Below, piece by piece: positions 27,433 to 36,728 of a stretch of 64,000 nucleotides of DNA. Position numbers and translations under genes: made by a program. Within the stretch, counting starts at the first letter, position 1, and the number at the start of each line of letters is the position of its first letter. Origin of the DNA: UBA10349 sp003485905 (GTDB lineage Bacteria > Pseudomonadota > Gammaproteobacteria > Arenicellales > Arenicellaceae); the NCBI GenBank assembly GCA_943787185.1, contig CALSLL010000002.1, positions 186,001 to 250,000 of the forward strand. Direction: 5' to 3'. The notes below the pieces were generated by a model. It was not told the DNA's origin, did not search any database, and was given only the letters and a program-made list of their open reading frames with translations.

Positions 27433-28632
27433 ATGCGTAAGTTGAGAACCAGAGCGAAAAGCATGGGCGAGACAGAAAGTACCGGCGGAGTTCTTATTCA
27501 GGATCGGGCGGAATCTTCAAACTGGATGAAGTGGGTGGGCATAGCTGCTCTAGTTTACCTTTTACTGCTTGCCGTATCTCTAATAGGTAGCGGTTTTAAA
27601 CTAGCCGCTGGTGATCAGGCCACCGAGTTATTTCAATTCGCCAGTAACCCGATTACGGGTTTGGTTATTGGGGTAATCGCTACGGCTGCCATTCAGTCGT
27701 CGAGTACTGTCACCTCAATTATAGTCGGGTTGGTGGCCGGGGGGTTGCCCGTCAGTCTTGCGATTCCCATGGTAATGGGAGCAAACATCGGCACAACGGT
27801 CACTAATACTATTGTCAGTCTGGGGCATATCAAGAAAAAGGGGCAGTTCAGGAGAGCATTTGCCGCTGCTACTGTGCACGATTTTTTTAATCTTCTGAAC
27901 GTGGTTATATTTTTACCAATGGAGATTTTATTTGGGATTCTTGAGAAATCAGGATCGATATTGGCCAGTTATCTAGTTGGCGGTGAATCCGCGTCAGTGA
28001 AGAGTTATAATTTTATAAAGCCAATGATAGGGCCGCCAGTGGACTTTATTCAGGGGCACACTGCCAGCATGTCCGATGTTGCCGCTGGCGTACTTCTTGT
28101 TGCGCTGGGTGTGATATTTATTTTTACTTCCATTACTGTGATTGGCAAACTCTTAAGGGTATTGATGGTGGGGCGGGCGAAAGAAATGCTGCGTAGTGCC
28201 GTTGGTCGCGGCCCGTTCTCTGGCATAACCTCTGGTGCCATTACTACTATACTGGTTCAATCTTCCTCGACCACAACCAGTCTAATCGTTCCGTTGGCCG
28301 GTAATGGTATTTTCACTTTACGACAGGTGTATCCATTTACTTTAGGAGCGAATATAGGAACTTGCATTACCGGATTGTTAGCCGCGACAGCGATTGTTGG
28401 AGCCAATGCGGTATTTGCGTTGCAAATTGCTCTTGTGCATTTGCTATACAATATCTTTGGAGTAATTCTTATTTACGGCACCCCATTCCTGCGTGAATTA
28501 CCAATACTTGCTGCTAAAAAACTTGCCGCGCTAACCGCAGTAAATAAACTCTACGCAGCGGTTTATCTTTTTGGTGCGTTTTTTATTGTTCCAGGATTGC
28601 TGATTGGTGCAAGTCGACTTTTCGGCGTTTAG
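27433..28632 (+). CDS. Na/Pi cotransporter family protein
   Basis: Membrane protein of 399 residues, likely moving phosphate with sodium. Two inverted Na/Pi-cotransporter repeats are clear. The first has QSSSTVTSIIVGLV and GANIGTTVTNTIVSLG; the second has QSSSTTTSLIVPLAGNG and GANIGTCITGLLAATA. The doubled QSSS motif is the family hallmark. A cytoplasmic N-terminal tail of about 32 residues precedes the first helix. No PhoU domain is fused; a small coiled-coil gene follows 28 bases downstream. Confidence 0.88.
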   Translation: MRKLRTRAKSMGETESTGGVLIQDRAESSNWMKWVGIAALVYLLLLAVSLIGSGFKLAAGDQATELFQFASNPITGLVIGVIATAAIQSSSTVTSIIVGLVAGGLPVSLAIPMVMGANIGTTVTNTIVSLGHIKKKGQFRRAFAAATVHDFFNLLNVVIFLPMEILFGILEKSGSILASYLVGGESASVKSYNFIKPMIGPPVDFIQGHTASMSDVAAGVLLVALGVIFIFTSITVIGKLLRVLMVGRAKEMLRSAVGRGPFSGITSGAITTILVQSSSTTTSLIVPLAGNGIFTLRQVYPFTLGANIGTCITGLLAATAIVGANAVFALQIALVHLLYNIFGVILIYGTPFLRELPILAAKKLAALTAVNKLYAAVYLFGAFFIVPGLLIGASRLFGV

Positions 28633-28660
28633 TGGAATTATTTGGATATAGGGGGAGCGG

Positions 28661-28888
28661 ATGAGTGGAGTGAAAAAGCGTAAATCCGAGCTGAAGAAAA
28701 AAGTATTTGAACTTGAAACCTCACTGGCAAAACTTAAGCATAAGTTGCGGTTAGTTGAGGAAGAAGAACAGCGGCAAGCGATTGATCATTTGGATGAATA
28801 TCTTGATCATATTGATCATAAATATGATGGTCTTAAGGCGTATTGGGGAGAAATTGCCGCAGAGCTTAGGAAAGTGTTCAACCACTAA
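28661..28888 (+). CDS. Small charged coiled-coil protein
   Basis: A 75-residue protein, highly charged, predicted as one long helix or coiled coil (heptads in KKKVFELETSLAKLKHKLRL), with a His/Asp-rich middle (HLDEYLDHIDHKYDG). GGGGGAG precedes the ATG at a good distance. It is probably co-transcribed with the Na/Pi transporter and could be a partner of it. No known family is assigned. Confidence 0.6.
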   Translation: MSGVKKRKSELKKKVFELETSLAKLKHKLRLVEEEEQRQAIDHLDEYLDHIDHKYDGLKAYWGEIAAELRKVFNH

Positions 28889-29090
28889 GTCTTCTGTTTT
28901 TGAATGTTTCTCGGCGTTATGGGGAAGGGTATAGAAATGATGATAAAGTCGGAAAACGGGCATGAATCGCGCCATAAAATCAATAATTATGACCGTAAAT
29001 TCATAAATAAATAGTTTTTAGTGGCCGTATCTGGTTATCAGGATTTGGAAAAGTTGCCTGAAAGAAATTCAAGAATGAGTAAACGTCATT

Positions 29091-29705
29091 TTATATTGGG
29101 TTTTGTAGCAATAGAGTTTTTTTAATCCACTTGGGTCGTTCAAACTTGAAGTGTTGGATTAATCCCCGTCGTTCTGAAAATGAAAAAACTTCTTTTGCTG
29201 TTACGTTGAATGGGGGAAGTCGTATATCTAGGTATCTAAAATCCCCATTCTCTATATCACTATTAACTGTTATGCCTGTGGGGTTTATACAATTGGTTAT
29301 TAGTACATATTTGTATCGGTTTATTTCATTGAAGAAAGTTCGGATGAATCCGTTTGACCAGTGCTGTAATACGTCCTTGGCAATTAAAAGATCACTATCT
29401 GGTAGCGCAGCTGGTTCGCCGGAGTAAATATTAAATTCAATATTTGAGGATGAGAATTTAGTTCTATTCGTTTCGATAACCGGGCGAACAATATCAAATC
29501 CCTGATATCTTGCTCCTTGCCAATCGATAAACCGCGAAAATTGCCAATCGCCACAGCCGAGATCAATTACTGACTTTATGTTGCGTCGGCGAATAAATTT
29601 TTCTAGGAATTTGGCATATCCTTTTGCGTTTTCGTAAATGGAACCCTCTCCGGATCCAACTCCCCACGCGTTAGTAGCATAAATTTCTTCAAACCTTTCG
29701 CGCAT
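29091..29705 (-). CDS. SAM-dependent methyltransferase, class I
   Basis: A 204-residue soluble protein with the SAM-binding motif I VIDLGCGDWQFS near residue 45. An acidic motif II region is GFDIVRP, and motif IV-like LLIAKDVLQHW fits a class I methyltransferase (Methyltransf_23-like). The substrate is unknown. The gene is divergent from acs, and both strands share the 155-base region 29706-29860. Confidence 0.75.
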   Translation of the reverse strand: MRERFEEIYATNAWGVGSGEGSIYENAKGYAKFLEKFIRRRNIKSVIDLGCGDWQFSRFIDWQGARYQGFDIVRPVIETNRTKFSSSNIEFNIYSGEPAALPDSDLLIAKDVLQHWSNGFIRTFFNEINRYKYVLITNCINPTGITVNSDIENGDFRYLDIRLPPFNVTAKEVFSFSERRGLIQHFKFERPKWIKKTLLLQNPI

Positions 29706-29788
29706 ATGTTTTTGTATTAAGGTGATCGATTTAAAAGCGTTGTTTTAACGCAATCATAATGCAGAACTTAAAGATCTAATTTAGATCG

Positions 29789-29817
29789 TTGACTTGTAAT
29801 AGTGAAGTCACTATTTT
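29789..29817 (+). promoter_or_regulatory. acs promoter with overlapping palindromic operator
   Basis: TTGACT at 29789-29794 and TATTTT at 29812-29817 are spaced by 17 bases, a good sigma-70 layout, 44 bases before the acs ATG. A perfect palindrome, AATAGTGA-AG-TCACTATT (29798-29815), fills the spacer and overlaps the -10. A dimeric repressor bound there would block RNA polymerase. The regulator is not known. Confidence 0.55.
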
Positions 29818-29860
29818 ACGTGGCTAGTTTGTATTTACCACGCCCCAGGAAACACGCATT

Positions 29861-31808
29861 ATGTCAGAAGTACAAGTTTACCCGGTCAGTAAGGAAGTTG
29901 CTGCGCGTGCATTACTTGATAAAGGTACTTATCAACGTATGTATCAGGAATCAATCAATGACCCGGATGCTTTTTGGGCAGAGCAAGGTAAACGTATTAA
30001 CTGGATCAAGCCATATACCAAAGTAAAGAATGCTTCGTTCGACCTGAACAACGTTGATATTCGTTGGTACGAGGACGGCACGCTGAACGCTTGTTACAAC
30101 TGCGTTGATCGTCATTTAGAAACTAAAGGTGAGCAAGCTGCGTTTATTTGGGAGGGCGATGATCCTTCAGTTTCAGCTATCGTTACCTATAGCCAGCTTC
30201 ATGAGAAGGTGTGCAAGTTGGCTAATGCGCTTAAGGCTCGTGGGGTTGGCAAGGGAGATGTGGTTACTATATATATGCCAATGATTCCGGAGGCGGCCGT
30301 GGCGATGCTAGCGTGTGCCCGCATTGGTGCACCGCATTCGGTAATATTCGGTGGGTTTTCACCAGAAGCAATTGCTAGCCGCATTAAGGCATGCGGCAGT
30401 ACTGCGGTCATCACCGCTGATGAGAATCGTCGCGGTGGGCGTGTTTTTCCATTAAAGGCAAATGTAGATGAAGCATTAACTAAGGATGGTACAGATCAAA
30501 TTCATACTGTGATTTCATTCAGATCTACCGGTGGCAAAGTTGAATGGAACGAATCGGTAGACTGCTGGTGGCAGGATTTGGTGGCCAATGAGAAAGCAGA
30601 ATGTCCTTGCGAAGAAATGAGCGCAGAGGATCCGCTATTTATTCTCTATACATCGGGCTCAACAGGGGCTCCAAAAGGCGTGGTACATACTACCGGTGGC
30701 TACTTGGTTTATGCCGCCCTAACCCATGAATACGTATTCGATTATCATGAAGGTGATGTTTACTGGGCAGCCGCCGATGTTGGGTGGATTACTGGGCATA
30801 CCTATATTGTGTATGGGCCGCTCGCCAATGGTGCGATTAACGTCATGTTTGAAGGAGTGCCTACTTATCCATCAGTTGCACGCATGGCACAGGTGGTTGA
30901 TAAACATGCCGTAAACATTCTATATACCCGCGCCTACCGCTATTCGAGCATTAATGGCTGAAGGCGATGTTGCGATAGAGGGTACTGATCGCGGCAGCTT
31001 GAAAATATTGGGCAGCGTGGGTGAGCCGATTAACCCAGCAGCCTGGGAATGGTACTACGAGAAGATGGGCAAGCGCGCTTGCCCAATAGTAGATACTTGG
31101 TGGCAAACTGAAACTGGTGGAATCATGATTACACCTTTACCCGGCGTTACTGACCTGAAACCGGGATCAGCAGTCCAGCCATTCTTTGGTGTGCAACCAG
31201 CTTTAGTGAGCGCAGAGGGAATACGTTTAGAGGGGGAGGCTGAAGGTGGGTTGGTGCTCTTAGACAGTTGGCCGGGGCAAAGCCGTACGGTTTACAGAGA
31301 TCATGATCGGTTTGTAGCGACCTACTTTTCGACCTTTCCTGGGCACTATTTTGCTGGAGACGGAGCTATGCGCGATCGAGATGGCGATTTGTGGATTACT
31401 GGTCGCATGGATGACGTTTTAAATGTATCAGGACATAGATTGGGGACCGCGGAAATTGAAAGTGCGGTGGTGCTGCATCACGATGTAGCTGAAGCCGCCG
31501 TCGTGGCATGTCCTCATACGATTAAAGGACAGGCTATCTATATTTATGTGACGCCAAATTCTGGTGTGAATCCCTCGGATGAATTGCGACAAGGCATTGT
31601 GACTCTAATTCGCCAAGAGATCGGCGCGATAGCAACGCCAGATTTTATTCAATGGGCTCCCGGGTTACCGAAAACACGTTCTGGAAAAATCATGCGTCGT
31701 ATATTGCGTAAAATTGCGACCGGCGAGCATGATGAATTAGGTGACACTTCAACACTGGCTGATCCTTCGGTTGTAGAAAATTTGATCGAAAATCGCTTAA
31801 ATCGATAA
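29861..31808 (+). pseudogene. acs: Acetyl-CoA synthetase, interrupted by a one-base frameshift
   Basis: Makes acetyl-CoA from acetate, ATP and CoA via acetyl-AMP. The frame from ATG 29861 matches Acs well: YTSGSTGAPKGVVHTTGGY for AMP binding and DVGWITGHTYIVYGPLANG. At the CCC of 30927-30929 it goes off frame and ends at 30961. The frame that continues (to 31808) restores the expected LYTAPTAIRALMAEGD if one C is removed. The C-terminal half has DTWWQTETGG, GRMDDVLNVSGHRLGTAEIE and the acetylatable lysine in PKTRSGKIMRRIL. All other parts of the roughly 648-residue enzyme look intact. It is either a recent mutation or a sequencing error. Confidence 0.88.
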
Positions 31809-32042
31809 GTCTTTTCAAGTGTGGCTGGCAGGAATAATTGCTACGTTGATTAGATCTATGTTGGTTTCGTTTTACATATCCATCATGTAAATTAGCAACG
31901 TTGGGGCAAGTAACCAGCGTGAGATTGCTTTTAAACAGCCTCTAGCCTTATGTTAGTAGCTTTGTAGCTAGACTATTGCTTTGGTGTTGGCAAAAACTTA
32001 GCCTAAAATATTACGGGCTATATATAAAATGGGTATGATAAT

Positions 32043-32402
32043 TTGCGCAATATAATTTTTATGATCGGGCAATCAATCGGTGTGCTGTCAGGCGCTGCAG
32101 TATTCGCATTGTGGTGTTATGCAATGTGGGCACCTGCATCAGAGATGTCGCTTTCAGGTATCACTTTGTCCGGTGCATTTGCACTTAGCCTGCTGGCTAT
32201 ACTGGCAATTATCGTGTCAATAAAAGGCCATAGTTTGGGACTGTTTGTAGTGTTTTTCTTATCGTTTTTTCCTGTCGGATTTTTCTTTTTGACCGAGGAC
32301 CATTTTTTGCAGTGGGCGAGTTGGTTAAATCTTTGCTATCCGATAGGTGCTGCGATCATGTACAAAAGTCGACCACTTAAAAAAACTGATGCTGAAGAAT
32401 AA
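32043..32402 (+). CDS. Small four-helix membrane protein, unknown
   Basis: A 119-residue hydrophobic protein with about four membrane segments and a basic C-terminal tail (KSRPLKKTDAEE). The start is TTG 32043 or ATG 32061 (113 residues); no strong ribosome site decides. No family is recognised. It is the first of four membrane or secreted proteins placed between acs and the copper oxidase cluster. Confidence 0.5.
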   Translation: MRNIIFMIGQSIGVLSGAAVFALWCYAMWAPASEMSLSGITLSGAFALSLLAILAIIVSIKGHSLGLFVVFFLSFFPVGFFFLTEDHFLQWASWLNLCYPIGAAIMYKSRPLKKTDAEE

Positions 32403-32509
32403 GGGGGCGATTTGGCCTTTGGGCGCTTGCAGCATCTGCCTATCTGGCCATTTTTCTGAATATGCCTCTGTACTGATCGGTGCAGGAAATCAAATAGTAC
32501 TGGAGAAAA

Positions 32510-32719
32510 TTGCAACCAAAGCCTAAAAATAGAAACTTAAAAATCGTGGTCGGCTTTGCTCTAGTTTTTACCAGTCTAGCGGTTTTGATAATTTATCTGG
32601 GGTTCAAAAATGTCGTTAGCGTTCAATTGATGCTGCTGATGCTAATAGCTTTAATTGGTTTATACGTTGGATTTGGAATTCTGGCCGCATCCTATCGTTT
32701 TATTCGATCATTGAAATGA
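32510..32719 (+). CDS. Small two-helix membrane protein, unknown
   Basis: A 69-residue protein from TTG 32510, preceded by GGAG four bases before the start. A basic N-terminus (QPKPKNRNLK) is followed by two hydrophobic helices. It is 13 bases upstream of the next small membrane gene, suggesting an operon. No known family. Confidence 0.5.
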   Translation: MQPKPKNRNLKIVVGFALVFTSLAVLIIYLGFKNVVSVQLMLLMLIALIGLYVGFGILAASYRFIRSLK

Positions 32720-32732
32720 GCCAAATAAGGAA

Positions 32733-33080
32733 GTGAGCGTTTTTGGCAAACAGTTGGTGATTTTTATTCAAGCAATGTTTTTTGGGCTTGCTGCTAGCTT
32801 GCTAGTCGAGTTTTTTGGTACTATTTACGGTCTACTTGGCGCGTTCGCGGTTATTGCGATAGTTGCGGGATTTGGCTACGGGTTTGGAGTTTTATCAGCC
32901 CGGTTTAAGGCGCAAATTCCTGAGCTAATTCACACTCTATTAGCTACTGCGATTCCTTTGGGGTTTGTAGTTCGTGGCTTGACGAGTGATAATTCCTTAA
33001 CGCTTGCCTTTGTACTATTAGCAGTTGTAATTGCCCTATCTGTTTTTGTCGGGGTTCGGGTTCAGAAAAGTAGAAACTAG
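32733..33080 (+). CDS. Small membrane protein, unknown
   Basis: A 115-residue protein from GTG 32733 with about four hydrophobic helices and a positively charged end (VQKSRN). AAGG lies close before the GTG, unusually near. It pairs with 32510-32719. No family is recognised; by context it may accompany the respiratory cluster downstream. Confidence 0.5.
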   Translation: MSVFGKQLVIFIQAMFFGLAASLLVEFFGTIYGLLGAFAVIAIVAGFGYGFGVLSARFKAQIPELIHTLLATAIPLGFVVRGLTSDNSLTLAFVLLAVVIALSVFVGVRVQKSRN

Positions 33081-33220
33081 ACTGTAGAAGTCGCAAGCAA
33101 AGTTTACAGCGGCCGTTAGAGCCAATAATTTTGCTATCGCGAGATCAATATATTCCATTTTTATTTCTCGCCAGAGCGCGCGGCATTGAATAGCTTCTCT
33201 ACTTTTTAGATTGTAATCAC

Positions 33221-33814
33221 ATGTTGGTAGTAAGAAACTTTATATTCTCATTCGGCATATTGTTGCTAGCGGTTGGTCAGCAAGTGGCTGCACATGGTGG
33301 CGTTTCGTTCGATGATGACGTTTGTAAACTGAGTATAGGTTTTCTGGAAGCTCATTTTACCGTCTATCAGACTCAAACAAGCGCATCAGAGGAGTTTTGT
33401 GAAGATATACCTGATGTTACTAATAGCGTTTTCGTTTTAGATTATTTACATGACTTTTTAAAGGAAATGCCAGTTGATTTTCGTATAGTAAAGGACTCTC
33501 ATAATTTTGGGATATTTGCTAAATGGGAGGATATTGCAGGGCTTGAAGATATCGAAAACGATACAGTTTTTTATCAAGAGCCAGTAAAACGCGCAGATGG
33601 GGTGCTTACTGTAGAGTATCATTTTCAAGAGGCTGGTGGTTACATAGGAATCGTCAACGCTTCGCACCCCGTACAAGATAAGACTTATCACGCAGTGTTC
33701 TTTTTCCAAGTGGGGGGCGATGATTACGGTTATCTTCCATTATTTATCGTGTTGGTTCTGCTGGCTCAAGGTGTTTATTGGTTAAGTACGCGAAAGCGTA
33801 AAATTTCAAGTTAA
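33221..33814 (+). CDS. Secreted, C-terminally anchored protein near the oxidase cluster
   Basis: A 197-residue protein with a Sec signal peptide (FSFGILLLAVGQQVAAHGG), a periplasmic domain with two cysteines, and a C-terminal helix (LPLFIVLVLLAQGVYWL) followed by basic residues. This suggests a periplasmic protein anchored at its end. The mature N-terminus begins with a histidine (AHGGVSFDDDVCK), which could bind metal. It lies 110 bases before the multicopper oxidase, and a role in copper handling or oxidase maturation is inference only. Confidence 0.6.
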   Translation: MLVVRNFIFSFGILLLAVGQQVAAHGGVSFDDDVCKLSIGFLEAHFTVYQTQTSASEEFCEDIPDVTNSVFVLDYLHDFLKEMPVDFRIVKDSHNFGIFAKWEDIAGLEDIENDTVFYQEPVKRADGVLTVEYHFQEAGGYIGIVNASHPVQDKTYHAVFFFQVGGDDYGYLPLFIVLVLLAQGVYWLSTRKRKISS

Positions 33815-33924
33815 ATTAATATCTGGACTCGGTTTAAGCACTTTACTCACTAGTTGAGCTCCGGTGATTTAACCGACAATTACTTATTTCGTAACTACGT
33901 ACCCAAAATTACACAGGAATAGAA

Positions 33925-35592
33925 ATGCGTATAAAATTGCTGCTAATTGCCATTCTTTTTGCACTAGTGTGTTTACCAACTCAGTGGTATCCCGAATCAA
34001 TTCGGTTAGTGTTTAGCGATTGGTTTGGCGCACAGAGCTATCGTGCCCGTCCTGAATCGCTGGCGACGGCGCAGCGAGTCAGTGAAGTCGCCTGTCCGGA
34101 AGATTTTCGAGCTTGGCGTGAGGCCCAAACTATCGCTGGCGTTGACATTCGCTCTTCGCCTACTTGCGTGGCAGATAATCCAAGTGCAGTGGCAGCTTTT
34201 GTACGAGGAACAAATAATGTTTCTCAACAAGTTCTACTGGATAGCGGGCTAACGCCAGATGCTGTAGAGAAGGGCCGCGATTTAGATGGTGATGGAGATC
34301 CAGATGAGATACATATTCGGCTGGAAGTGGCTGAACTCAATGGTAGCTCACCGGATCTGAATGAGCCTACGACTCAATACTCTATCGCGCCTGGTATAAA
34401 GCCGGGCTTTTGGGTGTTTGTCCCAAAAACTTTTGGCATGGCAACAGAGAACTTTGAATCAATAAAGGCACGTTCAATATTGCGTGTGCCATCCCCTGCA
34501 ATACGTGTTGAGCAGGGAGATAGAATCAAAATTACGCTTGAAAACAGCCACTATATGCCGCACACAATTCATTTTCACGGTGTGGATCATCCGTTCGTCG
34601 ATGAAGATGGCGAAGGTAATGATGGAGTTCCGATAACCAGTGAGAAGCCAGTTTTGCCTGGTGGTGCGCGAACTTACGATATGCAACCACGACAGCCGGG
34701 TACCATGTTTTACCATTGTCATGTGCAACCGCAGGTGCACATTATGATGGGTTTGCAGGGGTTGTTTATCGTAGAAGAAAATAGACCGAACAATTGGCTA
34801 CAAACACTAAATATAGGCGCAGGGCAGGTTCGGGTTCCTTCTGTAGCAGTAGCTGAAGAGTTTGATCGCGAATATGATTTGCAATATCTCGACATAGATA
34901 GAGAGCTTAATAATTTGATTCAAGCTTCGAGCGACCCGCGCGTTATTACTGAGCAAATGCATAATCGGTACGATATAACCGATGCGACAAGCGATTACTT
35001 TACGGTTAACGGGAGATCTTTCCCATATACTTTTCGAGAATCTCTAGTGGTCACCAAGCCAAATGAGCACATCAAGTTACGTGTCGTAAATGGAGGTAAT
35101 AGTGGTATCGCCTTGCACACACACGGGCATAAAGTAACAACCACTCACTTGGATGGTGTTGAGGTCAGCCCTGCAGTACGTATTACCCGCGACGTGGTGT
35201 GGGTTGCAAGCGCGCAGCGAGTCGATTTGGATCTTGAAACTACTAATGATGGTCTGCATTCATACGGGGCTGGTATTTGGTTGTTTCACGATCATCAGGA
35301 AAAAGGCGTCACCACCGATGGAATTAACCCGGGTGGAAATATTAGCGCAATTGTTTATGAGGAATATTTACAGGAAAACGGTTGGCCGATGACCCAGGGA
35401 GTAGATTACGCCCCATACTTTACTGAGGACTATTATAGAAAGGAGGTGCCAGTCTGGGGTGACCTTGCCGGCGACGTATTTTTAAACGCTGGCACAGATG
35501 TGTGGATGCTGCTTCGAATTCTAGGGCTTGCAATTTCGTTGAGTGTAATTGTTGTGCTACTGCTTGGGTTTGTTCAAAAACGCACGCATTAA
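33925..35592 (+). CDS. Membrane-anchored multicopper oxidase
   Basis: Copper enzyme of 555 residues with an N-terminal signal or anchor and a C-terminal helix (LLRILGLAISLSVIVVLLLG). Copper motifs are HTIHFHGVDHPF near residue 212, FYHCHVQPQVHIMM near 261, ALHTHGHK near 397, and LFHDHQEKG near 453. The Cys-bearing HCH motif sits in the first cupredoxin domain and the last motif lacks Cys. The type 1 copper is therefore placed as in some two-domain oxidases rather than in laccases or CueO. The substrate could be Cu(I) or a c-type electron donor. It is followed by a blue copper protein and cytochrome oxidase genes. Confidence 0.85.
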   Translation: MRIKLLLIAILFALVCLPTQWYPESIRLVFSDWFGAQSYRARPESLATAQRVSEVACPEDFRAWREAQTIAGVDIRSSPTCVADNPSAVAAFVRGTNNVSQQVLLDSGLTPDAVEKGRDLDGDGDPDEIHIRLEVAELNGSSPDLNEPTTQYSIAPGIKPGFWVFVPKTFGMATENFESIKARSILRVPSPAIRVEQGDRIKITLENSHYMPHTIHFHGVDHPFVDEDGEGNDGVPITSEKPVLPGGARTYDMQPRQPGTMFYHCHVQPQVHIMMGLQGLFIVEENRPNNWLQTLNIGAGQVRVPSVAVAEEFDREYDLQYLDIDRELNNLIQASSDPRVITEQMHNRYDITDATSDYFTVNGRSFPYTFRESLVVTKPNEHIKLRVVNGGNSGIALHTHGHKVTTTHLDGVEVSPAVRITRDVVWVASAQRVDLDLETTNDGLHSYGAGIWLFHDHQEKGVTTDGINPGGNISAIVYEEYLQENGWPMTQGVDYAPYFTEDYYRKEVPVWGDLAGDVFLNAGTDVWMLLRILGLAISLSVIVVLLLGFVQKRTH

Positions 35593-35599
35593 TGGTCGA

Positions 35600-36348
35600 A
35601 TGCCGGTGATAAAAATATTTTATACGGTTGGCTTGTTGTCGCTGACTTGTCTTTCACTGTTGCAAGCGCAAGAGCGGGATCTACATGCAGAACATGTTAT
35701 TGGGGGGGCGAAAGGAGAAGCGCTAGGTACGATTAGTGATTCGGTGGATTCGCAAGCGCAGATAAGGGTGGAAGGACGCCCATGCCGGCCACGATATGGG
35801 GGAGTCGTCTGAGGAGGAACTCAATTCGGGTATTTCGGTAGAAGATCCGCACGCAGGCCACGTAATGGGCGGCGAGCAATCTGATCACGGCGATCATAAT
35901 ATGGTACTGGATAGCGGTGGGATGGTGGATGAACAATAACCAGCAGGTGCTACCACAGGATTGCACTGAGGTCGTTGCGGAATACAACTTTGAGGTCTAT
36001 GCCGGCACCGAATTCGCTTCTGAGTATCCCGGAACTATTTACGCCATGAGTCAGCATGAATACTTAGTTGAGCCATGCAGCAGCGTCACCATTAAATTTG
36101 TAAACACTGACAGTATCCGGCATCAGTGGATGATTCATGGCCTGCCTAGATACTTGTACCCGGGAGGCATGTTTCATCTTGAGGCCGCTGGGGGGCAAAG
36201 TCGAGAGGGAACTTTTATTGTTCCTAGTGATGATAAGACCTATTTAGTGCATTGTGATATGGCTCAACACATGGAAATGGGAATGAAGGCACAGTTAAAG
36301 GCCGGAGCAGGTAGTGGTCGATTTATGGAGTATTCCTGGGGTGAGTAG
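35600..36348 (+). pseudogene. Exported cupredoxin with His/Met-rich linker, two frameshifts
   Basis: ATG 35600 opens a signal peptide (IFYTVGLLSLTCLSLLQAQE) in one frame. The frame shifts near 35774, at GAAGGAC, into a His/Met-rich linker (DAHAGHDMGES, then DPHAGHVMGG and DHGDHNM). It shifts again near 35928, at GTGGATGAAC, into a blue-copper domain. The domain has likely ligands in RHQWMIHG and a Cys-x4-His-x4-Met loop HCDMAQHMEMGM. Each shift equals one extra G. Without them the protein would be about 248 residues. The cupredoxin could be the electron carrier between the multicopper oxidase and the cytochrome oxidase, but this is inferred. Confidence 0.75.
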
Positions 36349-36460
36349 AAGCTTTCGGCCGGATAACTATTTACCTAAAGCTAGCCGAAATTATCTGCTA
36401 TGGGCATTGTTGGTTGGGGTTATGTTAACAATAGCGTTTTCGTGTTTTTGGCGAAGGTAA
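36341..36460 (+). CDS. 39-residue single-helix membrane protein
   Basis: A frame from GTG 36341 overlapping the last codons of the cupredoxin gene. A basic N-terminus (SRSFRPDNYLPKASR) is followed by one hydrophobic helix (NYLLWALLVGVMLTIAFSCF) and a WRR end. The overlap suggests translational coupling, and the topology suggests a small oxidase-associated subunit, but no family match is known to me. A ribosome site is weak (TCCTGGG). Confidence 0.45.
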   Translation: MSRSFRPDNYLPKASRNYLLWALLVGVMLTIAFSCFWRR

Positions 36461-36563
36461 AATACGGTTACCCTTGTGTTAATTGTTAGAACATTCCTGG
36501 GTATTTTTGATTAAAAAAAAAGTATCTATTTGGCTATGTCCCCTCATTAGTATTATTATGGCT

Positions 36564-36591
36564 TTGCTATACAAAATTCATATGTTATAAA
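36564..36591 (+). promoter_or_regulatory. Putative promoter for the ctaB-cox operon
   Basis: TTGCTA (36564-36569) and TATAAA (36586-36591) with a 16-base spacer match a sigma-70 promoter. They lie about 140 bases before ctaB in a 268-base AT-rich gap that holds no gene. The gap also holds a nine-base A run at about 36513-36521. Confidence 0.4.
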
Positions 36592-36728
36592 GCGCCTGTA
36601 AATTATCTGGGGAGTAGGTAAATACCAATTACCTGGGCCTAAATTCATCAATTAAGCTGCAAATTTACCGCTAGACTTTTCAAATAAGTTTTTCAATGTA
36701 AGTCCATGGTTTCTGGGAGGAAACTGAA

